The notes: generated by a model not told the origin, from the sequence alone. A DNA stretch of 64,000 bases from Allobosea sp. CRIB-10 (GCF_900112185.1 NZ_FOKP01000001.1:547515-611514), one strand, 5' to 3'. Counted from the first letter of the stretch, positions 36,090 through 44,593 are shown. A program made the numbers and translations.

Positions 36090-36135
36090 CCGAAGTGATC
36101 ACGGATCCGCGGGCGCAGCGACCTCGCTCGACTCT

Positions 36136-36149
36136 TTGACATCGATCAA
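36136..36149. promoter_or_regulatory. FixK/FNR-type box
   Basis: TTGACATCGATCAA, a near-perfect inverted repeat of the FNR/FixK class, downstream of the second AspT gene and 183 bases upstream of the wHTH/TPR gene at 36333. Confidence 0.5.
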
Positions 36150-36332
36150 TGCCCGAAGGTTGACGGCTATTCATAGTCGTCCGCTGGCGCCTGCCGAATA
36201 CGCCCGTCCGGGACGGACTAATCCTAATATTAATCCCAATTAGCTAAAATACTTGGCTTTTTGATTGGGATATTCGGGTTGTCCAAATTTGGGGCCGGAA
36301 ATACTGTTCGCCTCGCATGGGGGTGCGACATC

Positions 36333-38072
36333 ATGAGGAGCTCCAGGGCGCACCGCGACGACCATGACGGCGTAGACGCCGACGCGGTTCGAGAACAGGT
36401 AGAACGAATCCTGAGGAGCGTAGATTTCGCGGCGACGGGGCGGCTGCGGAGTTTCCTGAGCTTTGTCGTCGAAGAAGCGCTGGCGGGGCGAGGCAATCGC
36501 CTTAAGGCCTATGTGATCGCCAAGGAGGTTTTCGGGCGCGGCGATAACTTCGACACGATGAACGATCCGGTGGTCCGTATCGAAGCCGGGCGTCTTCGCC
36601 GCGCATTAGAGCGATATTATCTGCTGTCCGGCCGCAACGATCCGATCCGGATCGATATCCCCAAGGGAACCTACATTCCCACCTTGCAGTGGACCGGCCG
36701 CGAGCCTTCGTTGGAGGCCGATCTCGCCCCTCTGGATATGTCTGTTCCGCTGAGCCAGGCGCCCTGGGCGCGACGCCCGCGCCTCGGCCGATGGGCGGTC
36801 GCCCTGTCGATTGCGCTGCTCGTCCTGGCGGTGATTGGAGGGCGGATCGGTTTGCCGACAAGGCCTTTCGATCCGGAGATCACGGTCGAGGTCCTTCCGT
36901 TCGCGAACCTGTCCGGGCCTCCAGGATCGCTCTACGCCTCCGGCATCTCCGACGAGTTGCTCACCCAGTTGGCCCGGTTCAGGGATTTGAAGGTCGTCGC
37001 AAGCTTTCCGAGCGCCCCGGGCCAGACAGCGAATGTCACCGATCTGCTGGCAGGCCCCCGGTATCTGCTGACAGGTGGGGTTCGTGTCGCAAGCGATCAG
37101 CTACGCGTGTCGGCGAGGCTGATGGACCGGCAAAGCTGGAGGGTCGTCTGGAGCCAGATCTATGACCGAAGCCTGAAGGGGGCAGGAAGCTTCGAGATCG
37201 AGGCTGACATTGCAGCGAAGGTGGCGGCAGCGGTCGCGCAGCCATATGGCGCGATCTTCGCGCCCGCCTCGCAGAACTCTCTGGCGCATACGGTCGCGAA
37301 TGGGGCGGCCTATCTGTGCGTTCTGCGTTTCTACCATTATCGCAAGGTGCTCGACCACCAGGAGCACTCCGCAACACGTGATTGCCTGGAGAAGACAGTC
37401 ACCGATTACCCCGCCTATTCGACTGGCTGGGCCATGCTGGCGTATTTGTACTTGGACGAGGATCGTTTCGACCTCAATAGACGCGGGCCCGCCCCGTCTG
37501 GAACAGATCGCGCGCGCCAGGCCGCGGAGCGCGCGGTCGAGCTCGATCGCACCAACGCTCGGGCGCTCCAGGCGCTCATGACAGTGCTGTTCTTCAGCCG
37601 GCTGCCGGACGCTGCCCTCGAGATCGGCGCAAGAGCGCTGGCGCTCAATCCCAATGATACCGAGATATTGGCCGAGTTCGGCAGCCGGATTGCTCAGGCC
37701 GGCGATTGGAAGCGTGGCGCGGCGATGATGGAAGAGGCCTTGGCCAGAAATCCCAGTCAAGCGAGCTACTATACGGGGCTTATAGCCCAAGCGCATCATA
37801 TGATGGGAAATGACGAGCTGGCCGTCGAATGGATCAAGAGGACGGATCTGCCGAGGTTTTCAATCTATCATTTTGTCGCCGCGCTCATCTTCGCTCGTGC
37901 CGGCCTGGAGACGGAGCGCGCTGAAAGCGTCGATCAGTTTCTGACGATGCGGCCGCGCTTCTTCGACAATTTCGAGGCCGAGCTGGCAATGCGGAATTTT
38001 ACCGCCAGCGATCGCGAGAAACTAGTCGACGGGGCACGGCGCGCAGGATTCCCCGTGGGGAAAGGCAACTGA
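36333..38072 (+). CDS. membrane-anchored wHTH/TolB-like/TPR protein, copy 2
   Basis: A 579-residue paralogue of the protein at 19123. The winged-helix-like head spans about residues 15-115 (FGRGDNFDTMNDPVVRIEAG, DIPKGTYIP), the membrane helix about 153-170, the TolB-like domain about 182-275 (VEVLPFANLSGPPGSLYASG) and TPRs the rest (PNDTEILAEFGSRIAQAGDW). Its place right after the decarboxylase/exchanger genes recalls CadC, which controls cadBA in enterobacteria; a role as their regulator is inference. ATG 36333 with GGGGG upstream is taken instead of TTG 36261. The upstream 200 bases are AT-rich, like a strong promoter. Confidence 0.8.
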   Translation: MRSSRAHRDDHDGVDADAVREQVERILRSVDFAATGRLRSFLSFVVEEALAGRGNRLKAYVIAKEVFGRGDNFDTMNDPVVRIEAGRLRRALERYYLLSGRNDPIRIDIPKGTYIPTLQWTGREPSLEADLAPLDMSVPLSQAPWARRPRLGRWAVALSIALLVLAVIGGRIGLPTRPFDPEITVEVLPFANLSGPPGSLYASGISDELLTQLARFRDLKVVASFPSAPGQTANVTDLLAGPRYLLTGGVRVASDQLRVSARLMDRQSWRVVWSQIYDRSLKGAGSFEIEADIAAKVAAAVAQPYGAIFAPASQNSLAHTVANGAAYLCVLRFYHYRKVLDHQEHSATRDCLEKTVTDYPAYSTGWAMLAYLYLDEDRFDLNRRGPAPSGTDRARQAAERAVELDRTNARALQALMTVLFFSRLPDAALEIGARALALNPNDTEILAEFGSRIAQAGDWKRGAAMMEEALARNPSQASYYTGLIAQAHHMMGNDELAVEWIKRTDLPRFSIYHFVAALIFARAGLETERAESVDQFLTMRPRFFDNFEAELAMRNFTASDREKLVDGARRAGFPVGKGN

Positions 38073-38153
38073 GCCGGCACACCGACGAATTGGATGGCCG
38101 GGGCTCGGCGGAATGGCGAGGAGGCGACATCGCGCCCCTGAGCGACGGTGATC

Positions 38154-38408
38154 TCAGCGTCGCCCGGCGCGATTGACCGGCCCACCGCGGTTCATCGGGG
38201 TTCCCGGCCGAACGCCGACCCCCGGCGCGCCAACGCCGGGAGTGGCTGCGGCGCGGGCGACCGGTCGGGGGCGCAGGACAACGCCGGGAGCGGCAATGCA
38301 GCCGACCGGGTAGTTGACGTACTGGCAGTAGACCACGGCGCGAACCTCGCCGGCGGTCCCCATGATCAAGCCGATCGATATCGCCAACAGAATGACCGAA
38401 AGCTTCAT
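38154..38408 (-). CDS. small exported Pro/Gly-rich protein
   Basis: An 84-residue protein with a signal peptide (MKLSVILLAISIGLIMGTAGEVRA), then VVYCQYVNYPVGCIAAPGV with two Cys, and a Pro/Gly/Arg-rich tail (VGVRPGTPMNRGGPVNR). It matches a small conserved exported protein I know from Bosea and Bradyrhizobium; its function is unknown. A strong AAGGAGG SD lies just upstream. Confidence 0.8.
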   Translation of the reverse strand: MKLSVILLAISIGLIMGTAGEVRAVVYCQYVNYPVGCIAAPGVVLRPRPVARAAATPGVGAPGVGVRPGTPMNRGGPVNRAGRR

Positions 38409-38489
38409 GCGTGCCTCCTTCGACCAAGTATATTGAGCTTCAGGCGTCGGCCGGGAATCTTCTGCCGCAGCTTCATTTCGCCAGGCGGG

Positions 38490-38663
38490 TCACGGGCCCT
38501 GATGCCGCAAGCTGTTTCCGAAAAAGTCGGTTTGTTGAGGCGGGCGCCGAACGCTTTCCTGCATATAGCCTGGACCGCTGGAACTCTGCACCGCAGCATC
38601 GCGCGGAACGCATGCCGTGGTCAGAATCGCGAAAAGCGACAGAAGGAGACAATTCCGGATCAC
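38490..38663 (-). CDS. small putative lipoprotein
   Basis: A 57-residue frame from GTG 38663: MIRNCLLLSLFAILTTAC with a possible lipobox Cys, then a polar tail rich in Ser, Pro and Gln. GGAGG lies only 4 bases before the GTG, a short spacing. It follows the MBL-fold remnant on the same strand. No family is known, and it may be a decay product. Confidence 0.4.
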   Translation of the reverse strand: MIRNCLLLSLFAILTTACVPRDAAVQSSSGPGYMQESVRRPPQQTDFFGNSLRHQGP

Positions 38664-38732
38664 ATGACCTCCGCACGCTGACGCATCCTCGCGCAAAGCG
38701 ATGGCGCTCCGGCCCGTCCGCCGGAACTGCCA

Positions 38733-39158
38733 CTAGGCGCTCGGCCGGCAGCGATTCCTATTGACCTTTGGGGCAGCGCGCATTTTCGCGGATGCGATCA
38801 CCCCATCACAAAACAATAAACTGAACGGGTCAGCTAGGAGTTTCGCCAGCATGACCGAGCGGAGGTCGATGGTCGCCGATGTCGCGAAGATCGGCCCGCC
38901 GAAACCGTCCTTTGCGAGCTTGGGCAGCAGCCCACTGTGATCGATATGGGCGTGCATCAACAGCACTGCATCGAGCGATGCGGGGTTGAACGGGAACGGC
39001 CTGTAGTTCAGCTCCTTTTCCGCCTTCGAGCCTTGGAACAGGCCACAATCGACGAGGATGCGCGCCTCGCTGGTCTCAAGCGCGTAGCACGATCCGGTCA
39101 CGGCCTGGCCGCGCCATGAAACGATAGGCGTATGCCGGGGTGCGGCGCTTCTTCTCAG
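38733..39158 (-). pseudogene. MBL-fold RNA-processing exonuclease, N-terminal fragment
   Basis: The frame encodes [20 protein letters not shown], then the metallo-beta-lactamase motif [14 protein letters not shown] (HxHxDH) and [20 protein letters not shown], the first 90 or so residues of the beta-CASP/KH family exonucleases, which are about 450 residues or more. Similarity ends near 38830 and an unrelated tail runs to a stop at 38733. The frame is open up to 39158 but lacks an ATG at the expected start. The truncated protein lacks the rest of the active site. Confidence 0.75.
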
Positions 39159-39241
39159 TTAAAGCGTCGCAGCCCTCCCCATGCCCGCGAGCCATGGCAA
39201 CGCCCGCTGCTGCATGAGGTCATCGACCATTCGGCCGGGCT

Positions 39242-39255
39242 TTGCGCTCGATCAA
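39242..39255. promoter_or_regulatory. FixK-type box (upstream of host-attachment-like gene)
   Basis: TTGCGCTCGATCAA fits TTG(A/C)-N6-(T/G)CAA. If it acts as a class II activator site (centre at -41.5), transcription would begin near 39290, 35 bases before the ATG at 39325. Confidence 0.5.
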
Positions 39256-39324
39256 TGAACGCCGTCGATCGATCGGAAATCATCCCAACGGGCGGCGCCG
39301 CCGCATGCTGTGGAGATCGACGCC

Positions 39325-39768
39325 ATGGAACTGCGCATTCCACCCAAGGCCTGGGTTCTCGTCTGCGATGCCGGCAAGGCGCTGTTCCTGTGCAATGAAG
39401 GCGATGCGGCCTTTCCGAACCTGCGGCTCGAACGAGCGACCCAAGCGCCCGCAAACCCATCGACCGCGAAGCAGGGAACGGACCGTCCCGGGCGCATCCA
39501 GAACGCCTTCGGTCCCATCAGTGCAGCCGAACCGACCGATTGGCACGAGATGGCCGAGCTGGACTTCGCACGCGAGACGGTCGACGCGTTCGCAGCACTC
39601 TATCGCAGCCGTCCACACGGGGTCGTGCTGGTGGCCCCACCGCGGATGCTCGCTGCGCTCCGCGAGAACTTGCGCAATGGTGTGCAGGCTACCGTCATCG
39701 CCGAGATCGACAAGGATCTGACCAAGCACCCGATCCAGGAGATCGAGCAGCTGCTGACGGGCATATGA
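39325..39768 (+). CDS. host attachment family protein
   Basis: A 147-residue protein starting MELRIPPKAWVLVCDAGKAL and containing FARETVDAFAALYRSRPHGVVLVAPPRMLAAL and TKHPIQEIEQLL. This matches the small family annotated as required for attachment to host cells (Agrobacterium), related to archaeal release-factor-like domains. The role here is unclear; in related genomes such genes are found in stress and low-oxygen clusters. A GGAG SD precedes the ATG. The stop overlaps the next gene by 4 bases (ATGA), so the two are translationally coupled. Confidence 0.85.
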   Translation: MELRIPPKAWVLVCDAGKALFLCNEGDAAFPNLRLERATQAPANPSTAKQGTDRPGRIQNAFGPISAAEPTDWHEMAELDFARETVDAFAALYRSRPHGVVLVAPPRMLAALRENLRNGVQATVIAEIDKDLTKHPIQEIEQLLTGI

Positions 39769-40568
39769 CGTTGACCATCCAGGGTGAACAGCGGCAGCGC
39801 GAGATCGTCGTCAGCGTGCGCGGACTCGAGGTCGGTTTTGGCGATAAGACCATCCTGGATCGCCTCGATATCGAGATCGCGCGCGGCGAGATCCTCGGCG
39901 TGATCGGTGCATCAGGCTCGGGCAAGTCGGTCCTGGCTCGGACGATTCTCGGACTCGTGCCAAAGCGCGGCGGCGTGATCGAAATCTTCGGCCAGGATGT
40001 CGATACGCTGTCAGCCAGAGAACGCCGGACGATGGAGCAGCGCTTCGGCGTCATGTTCCAGCACGGCGCCCTGTTCTCCTCCCTCACCGTTGCCGACAAT
40101 ATCCAGTTTCCCATGCGGGAAGGCCTCCATATGTCGCCGCGCCTGATGGCGGAAATGGCGATGTTGAAGATCGAGCTGGTCGGCCTTCCTCACGATGCCG
40201 CAGGCAAATATCCGTGGGAACTCTCGGGCGGCATGACCAAGCGGGCCGCTCTGGCGCGCGCGCTTGCCCTCGATCCGGAGATTCTTTTTCTCGACGAGCC
40301 GACATCCGGTCTCGACCCGATCGCCGCCGACGCCTTCGACGAGCTATTGCTGACGCTCAAAGCCAGCCTGGACCTGACGGTGATGATGATCACCCACGAT
40401 CTCAGCAGCCTCCACGCGACCTGCGACAGGATCGCTGCGATCGCGCATGGCAAGGTCATCGCGACCGGAACGCTCAGCGACTTGCTTGCCCATGAAGATG
40501 CCTGGCTCCAGGCCTATTTCGCAGGCGAGCGCGGGCGGACCATCTTCGCGGACGAAAGGGTCGACTGA
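39765..40568 (+). CDS. ABC transporter ATP-binding protein, MlaF-like, without its permease
   Basis: A 267-residue ATPase with Walker A GASGSGKS, Q-loop FQHGALFSSL, signature LSGGM, Walker B ILFLDEPTSGLDP and switch His ITHD. The LSGGM signature followed by TKRAALARALAL and the FQHGALFSSLTV segment are typical of MlaF/Ttg2A-type ATPases of the MCE lipid transport systems. The partner genes (MlaE permease, MlaD MCE protein, STAS protein) are not next to it. It may serve a system elsewhere or be a relic of a lost operon. Confidence 0.9.
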   Translation: MTLTIQGEQRQREIVVSVRGLEVGFGDKTILDRLDIEIARGEILGVIGASGSGKSVLARTILGLVPKRGGVIEIFGQDVDTLSARERRTMEQRFGVMFQHGALFSSLTVADNIQFPMREGLHMSPRLMAEMAMLKIELVGLPHDAAGKYPWELSGGMTKRAALARALALDPEILFLDEPTSGLDPIAADAFDELLLTLKASLDLTVMMITHDLSSLHATCDRIAAIAHGKVIATGTLSDLLAHEDAWLQAYFAGERGRTIFADERVD

Positions 40569-40627
40569 TCCCGGCGCGCACCCGGCCCCACCAGCTTGTC
40601 TGCTTCTCGGCGAGAACCCCATCCGGA

Positions 40628-40641
40628 TTGATCGATATCAA
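40628..40641. promoter_or_regulatory. FixK/FNR-type box without clear target gene
   Basis: TTGATCGATATCAA, the closest match to the TTGAT-N4-ATCAA consensus in the window. Its predicted start point (about 40676) would lead only into a short ORF at 40701. Confidence 0.6.
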
Positions 40642-40700
40642 AGACGCGAGCCGGCGTTGCTCCAATCTGTCGATGTCGATTGTCAGCGTCGGTTGCTCCC

Positions 40701-40913
40701 ATGTCCCGCTCGTCTTTCGATCGTTGCAAAGCAAGGTTCCGCCAGCATCGCCGCACGGCCGACGCAAGCCGCTCCGGGGATCTAGCTGGGGAGCTCGACA
40801 GCGAGCCGCGCATCTCGATCTGGATGCATGTCAGGGGGTTCCTGAGCCTGCTCAGGCAGATCATATTCGGCGGTAGGACAATCGACCGGTCCCACCGGCC
40901 GCCGCGGCGATGA
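40701..40913 (+). CDS. possible small basic protein
   Basis: A 70-codon frame starting MSRSSFDRCKARFRQHRRTA with an amphipathic stretch (WMHVRGFLSLLRQIIFGGRT). No Shine-Dalgarno is evident and no family is known. The only reason to list it is the FixK-type box placed 60-73 bases upstream. Confidence 0.3.
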   Translation: MSRSSFDRCKARFRQHRRTADASRSGDLAGELDSEPRISIWMHVRGFLSLLRQIIFGGRTIDRSHRPPRR

Positions 40914-41127
40914 AAACAGGCGCCCTGGCTCAGCTCGTGCCTTCGCAGAGCGCCTGGAGCCTGTCGAGCAGCGGAGATTGCCCGGGGCAGTATCGGTTAT
41001 GCGCCTCGGTAAGAGGCCACCCTTCCCGTCCCGGCCGCTACATCAGAATGCCGGCGCCGAGCGTGCCGATGATGTTCTCCGCTGGTGGCATTCAGTCGTG
41101 CCCTTCGCGTAGATCAGCCTTGCGAAG
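40914..41127. other. spacer, possible eroded coding sequence
   Basis: Between the small ORF and the ADH remnant. On the minus strand a frame containing a stop reads ENIIGTLGAGILM, stop, then RYCPGQSPLLDRLQALCEG, which looks like decayed coding DNA, but I cannot assign it. Confidence 0.35.
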
Positions 41128-41326
41128 CTAGGGTACCAACACCGCCGCGCCCTGGAAGCGCCCGGCTCGCAGATCGGCCAGGGCTTCGTCGCCTGATCCA
41201 GCCGATAGACATGCGTCGTCGTCCTGACACCGGCGCGAGGCGCGATGGCGATGAAGTCCCCAGCGTCTTCCCGGGCCAGGTTTGCCACCGAGACGACCCG
41301 ATCTCATGCAAGACCATCGCCCGCAA
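41128..41326 (-). pseudogene. zinc-dependent alcohol dehydrogenase remnant
   Basis: The first codons (TTG start) read LRAMVLHEIGS, the N-terminus of zinc alcohol dehydrogenases. A second frame then gives VSVANLAREDAGDFIAIAP and RTTTHVYRLDQAT, and a third gives ALADLRAGRFQGAAVLVP and a stop, the C-terminus of the same family. The central 250 or so residues with the zinc and NAD sites are deleted, and one base is missing between AT and ALADL. The gene is dead. Confidence 0.85.
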
Positions 41327-41357
41327 GCTTGGCCTCCCTGCTCCGCGTCGATGGCTC

Positions 41358-42197
41358 TCAATGGGAGAGATGGAGCGGCACTGTGCATTCCTTGAGCAAT
41401 GACTGCGTCACTCCGCCGAGTAGGAATTCGCGCAGCCTTGAATGGCGATAGGCGCCAGCCACGACCAGCCCCGCCCCGCTGCCGACCGCATGCGACCGGA
41501 TGACGTCAGCGACGTCGCCGGAGCGTGTATCGGCGAGATTGACGGTAACCTTGATCCCGTGCCGTGCCAGATGAGGAGCCAGATCGGTTCCGGGGAGCAT
41601 TCCCTCGAGCTCTTTCTCCCCGGTGACTGAAAGGATCTCGACGGCCTCTGCTGCCCGCAGAATAGGCATGGCGTCGGCCACGGCCCGAGCTGCCCTTGCC
41701 CCGCCATCCCAGGCGACAAGGACCTGCTTGGCGTCGAACTTTGGACGATCAGGCGGCACGATGATCACCGGCCGGCCGCTCTCGAACAAAACAGCCTCGA
41801 TCAGGCCGCGATCGATCTCCGCGGGCGAGGGTTCAGCGTCGAGCACCGTGATGTCGGCGACGCGAGCGCGGAGGATCAGACGGTCCCGCATGTCTCTGTA
41901 GTGGACCGGCTCCGATTCGATCGTGGCGACCACGCCGGCGAAGTCGGCTTCCGACTTCGCCGTCCCGGCCACTGCTTCGGCCAACGCGGCGATCCGGCGG
42001 TTCTCCGACGAGATCAGCGCCTGGCCGAAATCGTCGATCATCGAATAAGGAATCGTGTAGCGCATCGCCGCGGCTTCGACGACGAGATGCGCATTGGCCG
42101 CTTTCGCGAGTGACAGCGCATAGCTCAGCGCCGCGCTCGGCTCTTCTCGACCTTCCTCGGTGATCGCGACGAAAACGCTCTTGATGCCGGTCAGCAT
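41358..42197 (-). CDS. universal stress protein (tandem UspA)
   Basis: A 279-residue protein with two Usp domains, the second ending in GAGLVVAGAYRHSRLREFLLGG, near the usual ATP-binding G-x2-G-x9-G(S/T) region. The ATG at 42197 has AGGAGG at ideal spacing. A FixK-type box (42248-42261) lies about 51 bases upstream, predicting a start point about 16 bases before the ATG. It is one of four related Usp genes in this region. It is convergent with no gene, and the PHA synthase gene is upstream on the same strand. Confidence 0.92.
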   Translation of the reverse strand: MLTGIKSVFVAITEEGREEPSAALSYALSLAKAANAHLVVEAAAMRYTIPYSMIDDFGQALISSENRRIAALAEAVAGTAKSEADFAGVVATIESEPVHYRDMRDRLILRARVADITVLDAEPSPAEIDRGLIEAVLFESGRPVIIVPPDRPKFDAKQVLVAWDGGARAARAVADAMPILRAAEAVEILSVTGEKELEGMLPGTDLAPHLARHGIKVTVNLADTRSGDVADVIRSHAVGSGAGLVVAGAYRHSRLREFLLGGVTQSLLKECTVPLHLSH

Positions 42198-42247
42198 GTC
42201 ATCCTCCTGTTGCTGCCAACATGATGAGCGATAACGGCGGGCGTTCA

Positions 42248-42261
42248 TTGCGTCAGATCAA
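42248..42261. promoter_or_regulatory. FixK-type box upstream of Usp gene
   Basis: TTGCGTCAGATCAA (minus strand TTGATCTGACGCAA) between the PHA synthase stop and the Usp gene at 42197. A -41.5 placement gives a start point near 42213. Confidence 0.5.
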
Positions 42262-42275
42262 GAACCGGCCTTCGT

Positions 42276-44054
42276 TTACCCGTGGACGTAGCTGCCGGGC
42301 GCCGAGCCAAGGCCCTGATCGTCGACGGTCCGGGCGGGAACGCACCCGCTCGAATGCTCGCTGAGCCAGTCGACCCAGACAGGCCACCAGGATCCCTGTT
42401 GAGGCGAGGCCCGGGCCAGCCACTGTTCCGGCGTCGCATGATGGTCGTGGGCCGGCATCGTGCCGATACGGAAATGGCGGCCGGCCTGCGATGGCGGGGC
42501 GACGATGCCGCGATTGTGGCCGGCATCGGCCAGCACGAAGGTCACATCGGCATCGGCCAACTGATGGATTTTGTAGACGGACCGCCACGGCGCCACGTGG
42601 TCGTGCTCGGTGCCGACAGCGAAGATCGGGCTATGGATGTCGCGCAGCGATACCGCCTGCTCCTCGACCTGAAAGCGGCCCTCGGCCAGGTCGTTGTTCA
42701 GGTAGAAGGCGCGCAGATATTCGGAATGCATGCGCGCCGGCATGCGGGTCGCATCGGTCGACCAGGTCGTGATGTCGGTCGCCTTTTCCCGTTGTCCGAG
42801 GAGATAGGTCCGGACGATGCGCGACCAGATGAGGTCGTTCGAGCGTAGCAGGTGGAAGGTTCCCGCCATGCGCGCAGCCTCGAGCACGCCGTCCTCCGCC
42901 ATCACGTCGTCGAGGATCGCGAGCTGGCTTTCGTCAACGAAGAGGCTGAGCTCGCCCGCCTCGCGAAAATCGACCTGCGCGGCGAGAAAAGTCAGGCTCG
43001 CCAGGCGGTCGTCGAGATCGCGTGCCATGGCGGCAGCCGTGAGCGCGAGCAAGGTGCCGCCGATGCAATAGCCGACGGCGTGAAGCCGGCTGGCGCCGGT
43101 CGCGGCGAGCGCCGCCGCAAAGGCCGGTTGCACCCCGGACACGCGATAGTCGTCCAGGCCGACGTCACGATCGGACAGCTCGGGATTCTTCCAGGAGATG
43201 ACGAAGACCGTGAAGCCCTGCTCGACCAGATGCCGGATCAGCGAGTTCTCCGGGCGCAGGTCGAGAATATAGTACTTCATGATCCAGGCGGGCACGATCA
43301 CGATCGGCTCGACCCGAACCTCGCCGGTGGAAGGTGCGTATTGAATGATCTCCGCCAGCGGGATGCGGTGAACGACCTTGCCTTCGGTCAACGCGACGTC
43401 TCTGCCGGGCTGAAACTGCAACGCTTCGCGCGGACCTTCGCGCCTGGCCAGCCGGGCCACGTCCTCGAGCGCGAACATGGTGCCGCGAAGCAGGTTCGAT
43501 CCGCGTTCCCGAACGGTGGTGTCGACCACCTCGGGATTGCTCCAGGGCCAGTTCGATGGCGCGAGCAGATCGAGCGTCTGCCGGCCGACGAAGTTGAGCT
43601 GGGCAAGGTGATGCGGCGTTGCGCCATGGACGTCGCGGGTCGCCAAATCCCACAGGCGCTCGCTCGCGAGCAGACATTCCGCACAGAGCGCATAGGGCCA
43701 ACGTTGCCAGGATGGGTGGCGAAAGCGCTTGTCATGCGGCAGCGAGCGCTCACAAGGCGTGCAGACATTGCTGGTGTTCGCGCTCAATGCCAGTTCGGTG
43801 AGGCGCATCGTCTCCGCCAATCCCTGGCGTGCCAGCTCGGCAAGCCGTCCCGGCGAGGCGGCAAGATGAAGCGACCAGTCGAACCAGGCTTCCGCCAGTC
43901 CCATCGGCGAAAACCCAGCGAATGATCGTCCGATGGCCGCATGGAGCAGCCGGTCCACGCGCGGCTCGCCGCCAGCCGGAGCTGCCGCTGGCGCGGTCAC
44001 CGCGATCGGTGTTGCGGAGGCAAGGGCGGAACGCTGTGAAGTAGCGGCGGTCAT
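42276..44054 (-). CDS. phaC: class I poly(3-hydroxyalkanoate) synthase
   Basis: A 592-residue enzyme, the usual size of class I PhaC. The lipase-box-like motif GYCIGG holds the catalytic Cys330; the Asp (TEHDHVAPW) and the His (DAGHNRGIV) follow. The PhaC_N signature regions QTLDLLAPSNWPWSNPEV and VVDTTVRERGSNLLRG, PAWIMKYYILDLRPENS and FVISWKNPE are intact. It polymerises hydroxyacyl-CoA into storage granules. It is divergent from the phasin gene, with a FixK-type box at 44114-44127 between them, suggesting that carbon storage here is induced at low oxygen. The start may be 44054 or 8 codons upstream. Confidence 0.95.
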   Translation of the reverse strand: MTAATSQRSALASATPIAVTAPAAAPAGGEPRVDRLLHAAIGRSFAGFSPMGLAEAWFDWSLHLAASPGRLAELARQGLAETMRLTELALSANTSNVCTPCERSLPHDKRFRHPSWQRWPYALCAECLLASERLWDLATRDVHGATPHHLAQLNFVGRQTLDLLAPSNWPWSNPEVVDTTVRERGSNLLRGTMFALEDVARLARREGPREALQFQPGRDVALTEGKVVHRIPLAEIIQYAPSTGEVRVEPIVIVPAWIMKYYILDLRPENSLIRHLVEQGFTVFVISWKNPELSDRDVGLDDYRVSGVQPAFAAALAATGASRLHAVGYCIGGTLLALTAAAMARDLDDRLASLTFLAAQVDFREAGELSLFVDESQLAILDDVMAEDGVLEAARMAGTFHLLRSNDLIWSRIVRTYLLGQREKATDITTWSTDATRMPARMHSEYLRAFYLNNDLAEGRFQVEEQAVSLRDIHSPIFAVGTEHDHVAPWRSVYKIHQLADADVTFVLADAGHNRGIVAPPSQAGRHFRIGTMPAHDHHATPEQWLARASPQQGSWWPVWVDWLSEHSSGCVPARTVDDQGLGSAPGSYVHG

Positions 44055-44113
44055 GGCGGTCCCTGCGGATCCGGGCAACTCGTGAAAGCATGACCATGCT
44101 GGCGGCCGGTGCT

Positions 44114-44127
44114 TTGACTTGTGTCAA
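44114..44127. promoter_or_regulatory. FixK-type box between phaC and phasin gene
   Basis: TTGACTTGTGTCAA, a perfect 5-bp inverted repeat with 4-nt centre. At -41.5 it predicts start points near 44079 (phaC, leader about 25 nt) and 44162 (phasin, leader about 42 nt), so one box could serve both promoters. Confidence 0.6.
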
Positions 44128-44203
44128 GGCACCGAGATGCCGGACGCGGCAATTGTCTGGCGTGCAGCCTGGATACCGCACGATCCCAGAAACGGAGGCG
44201 GAT

Positions 44204-44593
44204 ATGACCAATGTGAAGTCGAACCAGCAGGCGGCCAAGGACGCGATCGCCGGGCTGGATGGAATTGCCCGGACCGCTCAGTCGCAGCTCAAGGCGGCGG
44301 CCGCGATCCCGCAAGCGATCGTCGAGGCGAACTGGGCGATCGCGTCCGAGTTCCTGAGCTTCGCAAGCCGGCGCCTGCAGGCCCAGGCGGATCTCTGCCG
44401 CAGCCTCGGCCGCTGCCAGGAGCTCGGCGAGGCTGTCGACCTCCAGCGCCAGTTCACCGAACGCGTCACCAAGGATTACTCGGACGAGGTGAACCAGCTC
44501 TCCGAGGTCATGCGCCGCAACATCGCCTCGCTGTCGGCGGTCGGAGCCGAACTGGTCGCGGACACCGGCGACAAGGGCAAGCTTGCGGCGTGA
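44204..44593 (+). CDS. phasin family protein
   Basis: A 129-residue helical protein with Ala-rich amphipathic helices (AAKDAIAGLDGIARTAQSQL, FLSFASRRLQAQADLCRSL) and the closing phasin pattern VDLQRQFTERVTKDYSDEV. Phasins coat PHA granules and control their size. GGAGG lies just before the ATG. It is paired head-to-head with phaC through a shared regulatory region. Confidence 0.9.
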   Translation: MTNVKSNQQAAKDAIAGLDGIARTAQSQLKAAAAIPQAIVEANWAIASEFLSFASRRLQAQADLCRSLGRCQELGEAVDLQRQFTERVTKDYSDEVNQLSEVMRRNIASLSAVGAELVADTGDKGKLAA

